Assembly (NCBI GenBank): GCA_902826065.1
Contig: CADEDM010000005.1
Location: 25,599 to 66,446, forward strand
Origin: an uncultured Acidobacteriota bacterium
GTDB lineage: Bacteria; Acidobacteriota; Vicinamibacteria; Vicinamibacterales; UBA2999
Direction of reading: 5' to 3'
DNA: 40,848 nt
The translations under genes and the position numbers were made by a program. Shown here one piece after another: positions 33,691 to 40,848 of this stretch. Under the pieces are notes generated by a model. The model saw only the letters and a list, made by a program, of their open reading frames with translations, searched no databases and was not told the origin of the DNA. How positions within the stretch are numbered: the stretch's first letter is position 1; every line of letters begins with the position of its first letter.

Positions 33691-35841
33691 ATGACGACGC
33701 TTCGACCGATGCTTCTGCTGCTGAGCTTGGCGGCGCTGGGGACGGCGCTGGCCACGCGCCCGGGGCTCCAGGCGGCGCAGCCCGGCCCGGACGTGGCCAT
33801 CGACCCCGACGACATCGGCGGCGTGGTGCGCGGCCCCTCCGGTCCCGAAGCCGGGGTCTGGGTGATCGCCGAGACGCGCGACCTGCCGGTGCGCTACATC
33901 AAGAGCGTCGTCACCGACGATCGCGGGCGCTTCGTGGTCCCCGACCTGCCGCCGGCGCGCTATCAGGTCTGGGCCCGCGGCTATGGCCTGGTCGACAGCG
34001 AGAAGACCACCGCGTCACCCGGCGCGCGCGTGTCCCTCACCGCGAAAGTCGCGGCGAACGCCGCCGAGGCCGCGCACTACTACCCGGCGATCTACTGGTA
34101 CGCGATGCTCGGCATCCCCGAGGCGAAGGAGTTCGGCGGCAGCGGCCCGATTCCGGCGCGCATCTCGCAGCGCCAGTGGATCACCGCGATGAAGAACACC
34201 GGCTGCGTCGGCTGCCACCAGCTCGGACAGCTGTCCACGCGCACCATTCCGCCGTCACTCGGTACTTTCGCCACCGGCGCCGACGCGTGGAAGCGGCGCG
34301 TGCAGTCGGGCCAGGCCGGTCAGATGATGCTGAGCCAGCTCACCAATCTGGGCGAGCGATCGTTCGCGGCCTACGGCGACTGGACCGATCGCATCGCCAA
34401 GGGAGCGTTGCCGTTCGCGACGCCGCCGCGGCCGCAGGGCGTCGAGCGCAACATCGTCGTCACCCTGCGCGACTGGATGAACGAGAAGCAGTACCTGCAC
34501 GACCTCATCGCCAGCGACCGCCGCTATCCGACGGTGAACGCCAAGGGGCCGCTCTACGGCTCGCCGGAATACAGCTCCGACGTGCTGCCGATCCTCGACC
34601 CGGTGAAGAACGTCGCCACGACGTTCACCGCGCCGGTGCGCGATCCGCAGATGCCGCTCAATCTCGGTCCCGGCCATGCCGCCGGCCTCGACCCGCTGCA
34701 GCCCTCGCCCTACTGGGGCGCCGAGCGGATCTGGGAGACGCGCGTCAACAACCACAACTCGATGTTCGGCCGCGACGGCCGGCTGTGGCTGGCGGCCTCG
34801 GTGCGCGGCAACGACAACCCGGCCTGGTGCAAGGCCGGCTCGGATCATCCATCCGCGAAGGCGTTTCCGATGGACCGCGCGGTCCGTCATCTCGCGGTGC
34901 TCGACCCGAAGACGAAGAAGTACTCCTTCATCGAGACGTGCTACTCGACGCACCATCCGCAGTTCGGCTACGACGGCAACGACACCTTGTGGACCAGCGG
35001 CGGCGGGCCGGTCGTGGGTTGGCTCAACACGAAGGTGTTCGACCAGACCGGCGATGCCGCGAAGGCGCAGGGCTGGACGGCGCTGGTGCTCGACACCAAC
35101 GGCAACGGCAAGCGCGACGCCTACACAGAGCCGAACGACCCGGCCGATCCGGCGAAGGACAAGCGGGTCAACGCACCGTTCTACTCGGTGATGCCGAGCC
35201 CCGTGGATGGCTCGGTGTGGGGATCGGTGCTCGGCTTCCCGGGCGCGATCGTGCGGCTGGCGCCGGGGTCGAATCCGCCGGCCACGGCGCTCGCCGAGAT
35301 CTACAACGTGCCGATGCCCGGCTTCGGGGCGCGCGGCGCCGACATCGACGGCAAGGGCGTGGTGTGGGTGTCGCTGGGCAGCGGCCACATGGGCAGCTTC
35401 GATCGCCGCAAGTGCAAGGCGCCGTTGAACGGGCCGGCGGCCACCGGCGATCACTGTCCGGAGGGCTGGGCGTTCCACCAGTATCCCGGCCCCGGCTTCC
35501 GCGGCATCGGCGAGAACAGCGCCGAGTCGAGCTACTACTCGTGGGTCGACCAGCACGACACCTTCGGCCTGGGCCCCGACGTGCCGATGTCGACCGGGAA
35601 CCTGAACGACGGTCTGATCGCCTTCGCGAACGGCCGCATGGTCACGCTGCGCGTGCCGTACCCGCTGGGTTTCTACGCCAAGGGCTTCGACGGGCGCATC
35701 GACGATCCGAAGGCGGGATGGAAGGGCCGCGGCATCTGGGCCGCCAACGGCGATCGCACGCCGTGGCTGATCGAAGGCGGCAAGGGCACCAAGCCGCTGG
35801 CGGCGCACTTCCAGCTCCGGCCGGATCCGCTGGCGAAGTGA
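33691..35841 (+). CDS. Secreted mono-heme c protein with carboxypeptidase-regulatory and propeller-like domains
   Basis: A 716-residue exported protein. Signal peptide 1-29. Residues 40-120 form a carboxypeptidase-regulatory fold (TDDRGRFVVPDLPPARYQVWA). A single heme c site, CVGCH (C172, C175, H176), follows. From about residue 330 to the end the sequence looks like a beta-propeller of the lyase/NHL type (RDGRLWLA, YDGNDTLWTSGGG, DIDGKGVVWVSLGSG), with four further cysteines that may form disulfides. The GGAGG site fixes ATG 33691. A periplasmic electron-transfer or oxidoreductase role is likely; the substrate is unknown. The domain fusion is unusual enough to note separately. Confidence 0.8.
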   Translation: MTTLRPMLLLLSLAALGTALATRPGLQAAQPGPDVAIDPDDIGGVVRGPSGPEAGVWVIAETRDLPVRYIKSVVTDDRGRFVVPDLPPARYQVWARGYGLVDSEKTTASPGARVSLTAKVAANAAEAAHYYPAIYWYAMLGIPEAKEFGGSGPIPARISQRQWITAMKNTGCVGCHQLGQLSTRTIPPSLGTFATGADAWKRRVQSGQAGQMMLSQLTNLGERSFAAYGDWTDRIAKGALPFATPPRPQGVERNIVVTLRDWMNEKQYLHDLIASDRRYPTVNAKGPLYGSPEYSSDVLPILDPVKNVATTFTAPVRDPQMPLNLGPGHAAGLDPLQPSPYWGAERIWETRVNNHNSMFGRDGRLWLAASVRGNDNPAWCKAGSDHPSAKAFPMDRAVRHLAVLDPKTKKYSFIETCYSTHHPQFGYDGNDTLWTSGGGPVVGWLNTKVFDQTGDAAKAQGWTALVLDTNGNGKRDAYTEPNDPADPAKDKRVNAPFYSVMPSPVDGSVWGSVLGFPGAIVRLAPGSNPPATALAEIYNVPMPGFGARGADIDGKGVVWVSLGSGHMGSFDRRKCKAPLNGPAATGDHCPEGWAFHQYPGPGFRGIGENSAESSYYSWVDQHDTFGLGPDVPMSTGNLNDGLIAFANGRMVTLRVPYPLGFYAKGFDGRIDDPKAGWKGRGIWAANGDRTPWLIEGGKGTKPLAAHFQLRPDPLAK

Positions 35842-35870
35842 GCGGCGGCCGCGCGTGACGCCGGGCCCGC

Positions 35871-35890
35871 ACGCGTCGGGCCCGACGCGT
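35871..35890. terminator. 20-base perfect palindrome between convergent genes
   Basis: ACGCGTCGGG followed by its exact complement CCCGACGCGT lies at the meeting point of the c-heme gene and the second DinB gene, and its last base is in the DinB stop codon. As RNA it folds on either strand into an 8-pair stem with a GGCC loop. There is no T-tract. Confidence 0.5.
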
Positions 35891-36375
35891 CAGCCGACGA
35901 GGCCGGGATAGCCGAGCCAGCGGCGGAGGTAGGCGAGCTGGCCCACGTGATACGTCTCGTGGAAGCAGAAGAACGCCAGGGCCCCGCGCATCGACTCGTC
36001 CGTCACGGGGAAGCGTCGTGGCGACGGCTGCGTCCACTGCGTCTCAGTCACCTTCGCCAACGCCTCGCGGATGGCGGGGCCGCTGGCCTCGAGCGACGCC
36101 AGCACTTCGCCCACCGACGGATAGCCCAGCGTCTCGGGACGCCCCTTGCCGCGCGCGAACCGCGCCGCCCATTCCGGGCGCTCGACGTCGACGCCGAGCA
36201 TGTCGAGCAGGCCGAGGCGCATCGCCGCCAGGTGCGCCACGATCCACAGCATCGGGTTGCCATCGGGCCCGGGCTGGCGCGCCAGCTCGTCGACGGTCAG
36301 GCCATCGACGGCACGCGTGATGAGCCCGGCGTTGAGGGTGAGCAACTGCGCGTGCGACTGGGCGATGGCGTCCAT
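35890..36375 (-). CDS. DinB family protein (second copy)
   Basis: A 161-residue four-helix-bundle protein. Metal-binding histidines are H48 (IVAHLAAMR), H139 and H143 (FHETYHVGQ). The C-terminus LRRWLGYPGL is typical of DinB_2-type proteins. I chose ATG 36375 over GTG 36378 because TACACT ends 6 bases before the ATG and only 3 before the GTG. Function unknown; a metal-dependent transfer to a thiol cofactor is the family's proposed chemistry. Confidence 0.9.
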   Translation of the reverse strand: MDAIAQSHAQLLTLNAGLITRAVDGLTVDELARQPGPDGNPMLWIVAHLAAMRLGLLDMLGVDVERPEWAARFARGKGRPETLGYPSVGEVLASLEASGPAIREALAKVTETQWTQPSPRRFPVTDESMRGALAFFCFHETYHVGQLAYLRRWLGYPGLVG

Positions 36376-36381
36376 CACGGC

Positions 36382-36387
36382 AGTGTA
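36382..36387 (-). promoter_or_regulatory. -10 box (TACACT) for the second DinB gene
   Basis: TACACT on the minus strand ends 6 bases before ATG 36375 with no Shine-Dalgarno between, which is the leaderless pattern again. Confidence 0.55.
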
Positions 36388-36423
36388 GTCTGGCGGCCGC
36401 GATGCGGGCGCCGCTGCGATCGA

Positions 36424-38169
36424 CTAGCGCGTGCGCGCTGGCGTGATCGCCAGCAAGCCCTGCTCGACGAGCACCGGCGGCCGGCGTTTCGGCGTCGCCG
36501 CTTCCCACGCCGCCGCGATGCGCAGCAGGTCGCCGTCCTTCCACGGCCGCGCCGAGAACTCGAGCCCGAAGGGCAGGCCGCTCGGGTAGACACCGGCCGG
36601 CACGACGATCGCCGGCACGCCGATCATGTTCACCCAGCTCGTGGCGGAGTGCGGGCCGCCGCTGAGGCCGCCGTCCTGCGGCATGGTCTCGTCGGGCGGC
36701 GGCATCTGGATCGCGGGGTAGACGTAGCCATCGAGCTTCAACCGATCGAGCGGCTCGAGGTAGGCCGCCAGCGTCGCCCGTCGCGGCGCGTGATAGCGCC
36801 GCTCGGCGTCGGGATCGGTGGCGAGCGTGCGCTGATCGAGACGCACACCGCCGATCAGCCGGAAGCCGTCCTCGGTGCCGATCGACGACGTGAAGAGCGG
36901 ACGTCCGACGACGGCGAGGTACTCCGCCGACGAGTGATACCCCGGCGGACCGAACGTGGCGAGGAACTGGTCGGTGCCGTCGCGCATGTAGGCATAGGTG
37001 GCGACGCGGCTGGCCGTGCGCGCAAAGGCCACCGGCAACACGGTGTCGTCGAGCAGCACCTCGGCGCCGGCCGCGCGCAGCGCCTCCACGGCCGCCAGGA
37101 AGATCGCGCGCGTCTCGGGCTTCAGCGGCGTGTCGGCGCCCTTGCGATAGCGCTCCGCGGCGTCGGCGGCGACGTCGACGGGGATGCCGTGGAACGGGAT
37201 GCCTTCGCCGGCCAGCAGGAACGCCGGCACGGCGAAGCGCTTGCCTTTCAGGGTCGCCGCGGCGAGTTCGCCGCTCGGCGGCACCGCCTGCGCGGTCGAC
37301 GCGCTGCCCGCCGTGCGGCGGTCCGCGGCGTCCTCACCAGCCATGACCGCGAGTGCGATGGCCGCATCGGCGCTGGTGCGGGCGATCGGGCCGGTGTTGT
37401 CGAGCAGCCAGTCGAGCGGCGCGATGCCGGCGATGCTGACGAGTCCGCGCGTCGGATACACGCCGACGAGCGCACTGGTCGCCGCCGGCATGCGGATGGA
37501 ATTGCCCGTGTCGGTGCCGTTGCCCAGCACGGCGAAGTTCGCGGCCACGGCCGTGACCGTGCCGCCCGACGAGCCGCCCGGCGAGAAGCGCACGTCGTAG
37601 GCGTTGCCGGTGCGGCCGAAGGCGGTGCTGCGGTTGGTGTCGCTGTTGGCGAGGTCAGGCATGTTGGTGTGCCCGAGGATCACGGCGCCGGCGGCCCTGA
37701 ACTTCGCGACGACGAACGCATCACGCGGCGCGACGAGTTCATGGCCGGGCCTGCGGAAGCCTTCCCAGCCGGCGGACGTGATTCGACCTTCGATGCTGGT
37801 GTTCGCCTTGATGACGACCGGCACGCCCCAGAGCGCACCGCGCGAGGCCGCCGTGCCGGAGGTCGCGGCGGCGTCGAGCGCCGCTGCTCGCGCCAGCGCG
37901 TCGTCGCGAAAGACCGTCTCGATCGCGCCGTAGACGCCGTTGTAGCGGTCGACGCGATCCAGGTGCCACTGCACGACCTGCACGACCGTGTAGGTCTTCG
38001 CGTCGTAGAGCCGATGCAGCCCCGCCACCGTGACATCGAGCAGATCGCGATCCATCGCCGCGCGCGCGTCCGCGGGTGGTGCCGCTGCCGGCGGTGCCGA
38101 GCTCTGGCAGGCGAAGGAAAGGGAGGTCAGTGCGAGAACGAGCGCGAGCCGGTGGGGCTGAAAAAGCAT
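36424..38169 (-). CDS. Amidase signature family lipoprotein
   Basis: A 581-residue amidase predicted to be lipid-anchored: the signal peptide ends in a lipobox (LSFAC) with C21. The Ser-cisSer-Lys triad is visible as K121 (VVIKAN), S200 (PGGSSGG) and S224 (GTDTGNSIR). The N in GTDTGNS replaces the more usual G, which should be tolerated. The C-terminal VNMIGVPAIVVPAG and GLPFGLEF segments are typical. It should hydrolyse an amide outside the cytoplasm; the substrate is unknown. ATG 38169 lies 7 bases after a GACAAT box and directly behind a strong hairpin, so its transcription may be constrained by the ilvC terminator. Confidence 0.92.
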   Translation of the reverse strand: MLFQPHRLALVLALTSLSFACQSSAPPAAAPPADARAAMDRDLLDVTVAGLHRLYDAKTYTVVQVVQWHLDRVDRYNGVYGAIETVFRDDALARAAALDAAATSGTAASRGALWGVPVVIKANTSIEGRITSAGWEGFRRPGHELVAPRDAFVVAKFRAAGAVILGHTNMPDLANSDTNRSTAFGRTGNAYDVRFSPGGSSGGTVTAVAANFAVLGNGTDTGNSIRMPAATSALVGVYPTRGLVSIAGIAPLDWLLDNTGPIARTSADAAIALAVMAGEDAADRRTAGSASTAQAVPPSGELAAATLKGKRFAVPAFLLAGEGIPFHGIPVDVAADAAERYRKGADTPLKPETRAIFLAAVEALRAAGAEVLLDDTVLPVAFARTASRVATYAYMRDGTDQFLATFGPPGYHSSAEYLAVVGRPLFTSSIGTEDGFRLIGGVRLDQRTLATDPDAERRYHAPRRATLAAYLEPLDRLKLDGYVYPAIQMPPPDETMPQDGGLSGGPHSATSWVNMIGVPAIVVPAGVYPSGLPFGLEFSARPWKDGDLLRIAAAWEAATPKRRPPVLVEQGLLAITPARTR

Positions 38170-38196
38170 GGGCGCGATTGTCTCCCAATCGCGCCC
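38170..38196 (-). terminator. Terminator-like hairpin overlapping the amidase promoter and start
   Basis: On the minus strand GGGCGCGATTG, a 5-base loop and CAATCGCGCCC form a perfect 11-pair stem that ends right at the amidase ATG. A run of five T begins 4 bases after the stem, inside codons 2-3. It would serve as a rho-independent terminator for the ilv operon. Confidence 0.65.
38177..38182 (-). promoter_or_regulatory. -10-like box (GACAAT) for the amidase gene
   Basis: GACAAT on the minus strand lies inside the hairpin at 38170-38196 and ends 7 bases before ATG 38169, so promoter and hairpin share the same bases. Confidence 0.45.
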
Positions 38197-38211
38197 TGCG
38201 GTGGTTCGCGG

Positions 38212-38237
38212 CCGGTCCCTGGTCCCCGGTCCCTGGT
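38212..38237. repeat. Short tandem repeat, 14-base period
   Basis: CCGGTCCCTGGT occurs twice (38212-38223 and 38226-38237), separated by CC, in the gap between ilvC and the amidase gene. Similar runs of alternating GGGACC-type units occur between genes in other GC-rich bacteria; I see no other copy here. Confidence 0.6.
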
Positions 38238-38274
38238 GCCTACACGCGAGGGCGCATGGCCCATCGCCGTCGCG

Positions 38275-39303
38275 CTAGACCGGCTGGCGTTGATCCTCGG
38301 GCTTGACCGTCACCGGATTCAGGAACGGCATCATCGCGCGCAGCTCGGCGCCGACCTTCTCGATCTGGTGCCGCTGCTCGGCGAGCCGCGTCGCGGTGAA
38401 GGTCGGGCGCCCGGCCTTGTGCTCGTCCATCCACAGCTTGGCGTAGCGGCCTTCCTGGATGTCGGCGAGCATACGCTTCATCTCGGCCTTGGTCTCGGCC
38501 GTGACCACGCGCGGACCGCCGGTGTAGTCGCCGTGCTCGGCGGTGTCGCTCACCGAGTAGCGCATGTAGTTCAGGCCGCCGCGATACATCAGGTCGACGA
38601 TCAGCTTCAGCTCGTGCATGCACTCGAAGTAGGCGATCTCGGGCTGATAGCCGGCCTCGACCAGCGTCTCGAAGGCCGCCTTCACGAGCGCGCTCGTGCC
38701 CCCGCACAGCACCGACTGCTCGCCGAAGAGGTCGGTTTCCGTCTCCTCCGCGAACGTCGTCTCGAGCACGCCGGCGCGCGTCACGCCGATGCCCTTGGCG
38801 TACGACAGCGTCAGCTCGCGGGCGTGGCCGCTGGCGTCCTGGTGGATGGCGAAGAGCGCCGGCGTGCCCGCGCCTTCTTCGTAGAGTTCGCGCACGCGAT
38901 GGCCCGGCGACTTCGGCGCCACCATGGCGACGTCGACGTTCGCCGGCGGCGTGATGATGCCGAAGCGGATGTTGAAGCCGTGCGCGAACATCAGCATCTT
39001 CCCGGCGGTCAGGTGCGGCGCGATGTCCTTCGCGTAGATCTCGCCCTGCGTCGTGTCGGGGATGAGCAGCATGATGACGTCGGCTTCGGCCGACGCCTCG
39101 GCGATCGACACGGCGCGCAGGCCGGCGGCCCGGGCCTTGGCGGCCGACGCGCTCTTCGCGTGCAGGCCGACGCGCACGTCGACGCCGCTGTCGTGCAGGT
39201 TGAGCGCGTGAGCGTGGCCCTGCGAACCGTAGCCGATGACGGCGACCTTCTTGGCGCGGATCGGCGCGAGGTCGGCGTCCTTGTCGTAATAGATCGTGGC
39301 CAT
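38275..39303 (-). CDS. ilvC: Ketol-acid reductoisomerase (NADP+)
   Basis: A 342-residue class I ketol-acid reductoisomerase, the second common step of valine, leucine and isoleucine synthesis. It converts acetolactate and acetohydroxybutyrate to dihydroxy acids with NADPH and Mg2+. The Rossmann motif GYGSQGHA covers residues 24-31, with a serine pair in the following NADPH loop (HAKSAS). Later motifs [28 protein letters not shown] and [16 protein letters not shown], with the metal-binding acidic residues, are intact. AGGAGA lies 11 bases before ATG 39303, rather far. Third gene of ilvB-ilvN-ilvC, 50 bases after ilvN. Confidence 0.97.
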   Translation of the reverse strand: MATIYYDKDADLAPIRAKKVAVIGYGSQGHAHALNLHDSGVDVRVGLHAKSASAAKARAAGLRAVSIAEASAEADVIMLLIPDTTQGEIYAKDIAPHLTAGKMLMFAHGFNIRFGIITPPANVDVAMVAPKSPGHRVRELYEEGAGTPALFAIHQDASGHARELTLSYAKGIGVTRAGVLETTFAEETETDLFGEQSVLCGGTSALVKAAFETLVEAGYQPEIAYFECMHELKLIVDLMYRGGLNYMRYSVSDTAEHGDYTGGPRVVTAETKAEMKRMLADIQEGRYAKLWMDEHKAGRPTFTATRLAEQRHQIEKVGAELRAMMPFLNPVTVKPEDQRQPV

Positions 39304-39353
39304 GTGCGTACGGATCTCCTGAGGGAATGGGACGGCAGCGCCGTCCCTGCGAG

Positions 39354-39905
39354 CTAGACCGAATAGGCGATGTCGGCGTCAGCGTTGGCGGTGCCGGCGC
39401 TGGCGCCCGCCGCCCGGGCGCCGCGGGCCGGGCCTTCGCCACGCGCCATCGCCAGGGTGCCGGTGCGTGCCATCTCCAGCACGCCGAACGGCTCGAGCAC
39501 TTCGAGCAGGCGATCGAGCTTGGCCTCACCGCCCGTCAGCTCGAGCACGAGCGAGTCGGCCGAGACGTCGATGATGCGGGCGCGGAAGACGTCGGCGAGC
39601 TGGAAGATCTCGGGACGCGTGCCGGCGGTCGTCGCGACCTTGATCAACGCCAGCTCGCGGATGACGTTCGGCCGCGCGGTGACGTTCTCGACCCGCAGCA
39701 CGTTGACGAGCTTGTAGAGGTGCGCCTCGACGTGGTGCGCGCCTTCGTCGTCGGTGTCGACGACGATGGTCATGCGCGAGACGCCGGGCCGCTCGGTGTG
39801 ACCGACGGTGAGCGACTCGATGTTGTAGGCGCGGCGGCGGAACAGCGACGCGACGCGCGTGAGCACGCCGGGCTTGTTCTCGACATGGACGACGAACGTG
39901 ATCAC
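39354..39905 (-). CDS. ilvN: Acetolactate synthase small (regulatory) subunit
   Basis: A 183-residue regulatory subunit of acetohydroxyacid synthase (ilvN/ilvH type). An N-terminal ACT domain (residues 2-75; [24 protein letters not shown]) binds the feedback inhibitor valine in known homologs. The C-terminal domain (80-150) contains [22 protein letters not shown] Gly/Ala-rich tail after residue 150 is probably disordered. The GTG start at 39905 overlaps the ilvB stop by 4 bases (GTGA), so large and small subunits are translationally coupled, in keeping with their stoichiometric complex. Confidence 0.95.
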   Translation of the reverse strand: MITFVVHVENKPGVLTRVASLFRRRAYNIESLTVGHTERPGVSRMTIVVDTDDEGAHHVEAHLYKLVNVLRVENVTARPNVIRELALIKVATTAGTRPEIFQLADVFRARIIDVSADSLVLELTGGEAKLDRLLEVLEPFGVLEMARTGTLAMARGEGPARGARAAGASAGTANADADIAYSV

Positions 39906-40848
39906 TGATCGGCTCCCGTCTCGGCGAGCACGCTGGGGCGCCGGATCATGGCGTGGAGGTCGGCGCCGGCCGGCACCATCGGGTAGACGGTGTCTTCCTG
40001 CTCGACGCGGAAATCGATGACCACCGTGCCCTTGGCGGCACGGGCCGCCTGCACCGCGGGCACGACGCCGCTGCGTTCACTGACCCGCGCGGCGGTCAGG
40101 CCGAAGGCCTCGGCCAGCTTGACGAAATCGGGGCTCGACAGCGGCGTGGCGGCATAGCGCCGTTCGTAGAAGAACTCCTGCCACTGCCGCACCATGCCGA
40201 GATAGCCGTTGTTGATGATGGCGACCTTGATGTCGAGGCCTTCCTGGGCGATGGTCGCCAGTTCCGCCATCGTCATCTGGAAGCCGCCGTCGCCCACGAC
40301 CACCCACACCTCGGCGTCGGGACGCGCCACCTTGGCGCCGATCGCCGCCGGCAGCGCGAAGCCCATCGTGCCCAGGCCGCCCGACGTGATGAGCGAACGC
40401 GGCTGATCGTGGTGGTAGTACTGCGCTTCCCACATCTGGTGCTGGCCGACGTCGGTCACGACCACGGCGTTGCCGCCGGTCTCGCGCCACAGGTCGTGGA
40501 TGACGTGCGCGGCGTAGAGATGGCCGCTATCGGGCAGGTTCTGGATGTCGCGCACCGCCGAGTCGCCCTTGAGCCCGTCGATGTGGGCGCGCCACGCCGC
40601 GTGGTTGCCACGCTCGATGCGCGGCAGCAGCTGCTGCAGCAGCTGGCCGACGTCGCCCACCAGCCCGACGTCGACCTTCACGTTCTTGTTGATCTCGGAG
40701 CGATCGATCTCGAGGTGAATCTTCTTCGCGTTCAGCGCGTAGGTCTTGATGTTGCCGGTGACGCGGTCGTCGAAGCGCATGCCCAGGGCGATCAGCAGAT
40801 CCGCTTCCTGGATCGACGTGTTGACCCAGGCCTCGCCGTGCATGCCCA
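39902..40848 (-). CDS. ilvB: Acetolactate synthase large subunit (partial, 5' end outside window)
   Basis: The C-terminal 315 or so residues of the thiamine-diphosphate enzyme that makes acetolactate. The gene runs off the window at 40848. The visible part begins in the middle domain (MHGEAWVN, ADLLIALGMRFDDRVTG) and covers the ThDP-binding domain: GDGGFQMTMAELATIAQ with metal ligands, then NNGYLGMVRQWQEFFY. The C-terminus (TVYPMVPAGADLHAMI) is normal. No frameshift is seen in the visible part. It overlaps ilvN by 4 bases and is the most upstream visible gene of the operon; the promoter is outside. Confidence 0.96.
   Translation of the reverse strand, partial: GMHGEAWVNTSIQEADLLIALGMRFDDRVTGNIKTYALNAKKIHLEIDRSEINKNVKVDVGLVGDVGQLLQQLLPRIERGNHAAWRAHIDGLKGDSAVRDIQNLPDSGHLYAAHVIHDLWRETGGNAVVVTDVGQHQMWEAQYYHHDQPRSLITSGGLGTMGFALPAAIGAKVARPDAEVWVVVGDGGFQMTMAELATIAQEGLDIKVAIINNGYLGMVRQWQEFFYERRYAATPLSSPDFVKLAEAFGLTAARVSERSGVVPAVQAARAAKGTVVIDFRVEQEDTVYPMVPAGADLHAMIRRPSVLAETGADQ

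Noticed and set aside
33483..33815. N-terminal extension of the hybrid kinase by 111 codons
   Set aside because: It would overlap the start of the divergent c-heme gene, has low-complexity composition, and the membrane domain begins right after ATG 33482.
35947..39357. A plus-strand open frame of 1136 codons antisense to DinB, amidase and ilvC
   Set aside because: It crosses three genes with strong family motifs on the minus strand. Its translation is rich in Arg, His, Asp, Glu and Gly with no domain, as expected from the antisense frame of GC-rich codon use.
1..40848. Mobile elements, CRISPR, tRNA or rRNA genes
   Set aside because: I looked for transposase motifs, long terminal repeats, regular short repeats and tRNA-like cloverleaf or TTCGA-type arms, and found none I could support.

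Overview
The window is a GC-rich, densely packed bacterial chromosome segment with short intergenic gaps, none longer than 300 bases. I found no rRNA, tRNA, CRISPR array, insertion sequence or phage gene. The gene content fits a soil Acidobacteriota, most likely class Vicinamibacteria: many secreted M19, M20, M23, M28 and M48 metallopeptidases, DinB proteins, PD40 propellers, TonB-dependent receptors with carboxypeptidase-like N-termini, and large membrane histidine kinases. That placement is inferred from family content, not from a marker gene.

Layout. 1-5651: a glycine-zipper protein, an M23 peptidase, an M19 dipeptidase and a LytS/LytTR-type two-component pair. 5895-11353: an AbgB-like M20 hydrolase facing a small secreted protein and a PD40 / M28-PDZ / Rieske operon. 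11636-19549: a plus-strand metal/heme acquisition locus (PepSY membrane protein, heme-type TonB receptor, DUF4198-like protein, small CxC protein, STN-containing catecholate-type siderophore receptor, PiuC/YbiX-type hydroxylase). It is headed by a promoter flanked by two TGA-N9-TCA palindromes. 19560-24002: minus-strand cupredoxin-like protein, M48 peptidase, MFS transporter and an anchored PD40 protein. 24146-30348: ZnuD-like TonB receptor, DUF4394 protein, M28 peptidase, DinB and a luciferase-like oxidoreductase. 30342-38169: hybrid histidine kinase, a c-heme/propeller protein, a second DinB and an amidase lipoprotein. 38275-40848: the ilvB-ilvN-ilvC branched-chain amino acid operon, with ilvB cut by the window edge.

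A pattern runs through the window. Several transcription-unit-first genes have a TANNAT/TACACT-like -10 hexamer ending 6-7 bases before the start codon and no Shine-Dalgarno, which implies leaderless transcripts. Many downstream genes, and genes with a longer leader, have clear AGGAG-type sites. This observation also decides several start codons. The most system-like locus is the iron/heme cluster. The most interesting single sites are its paired operators, a composite stem before the heme receptor, and a terminator-like hairpin that runs into the start of the amidase gene.
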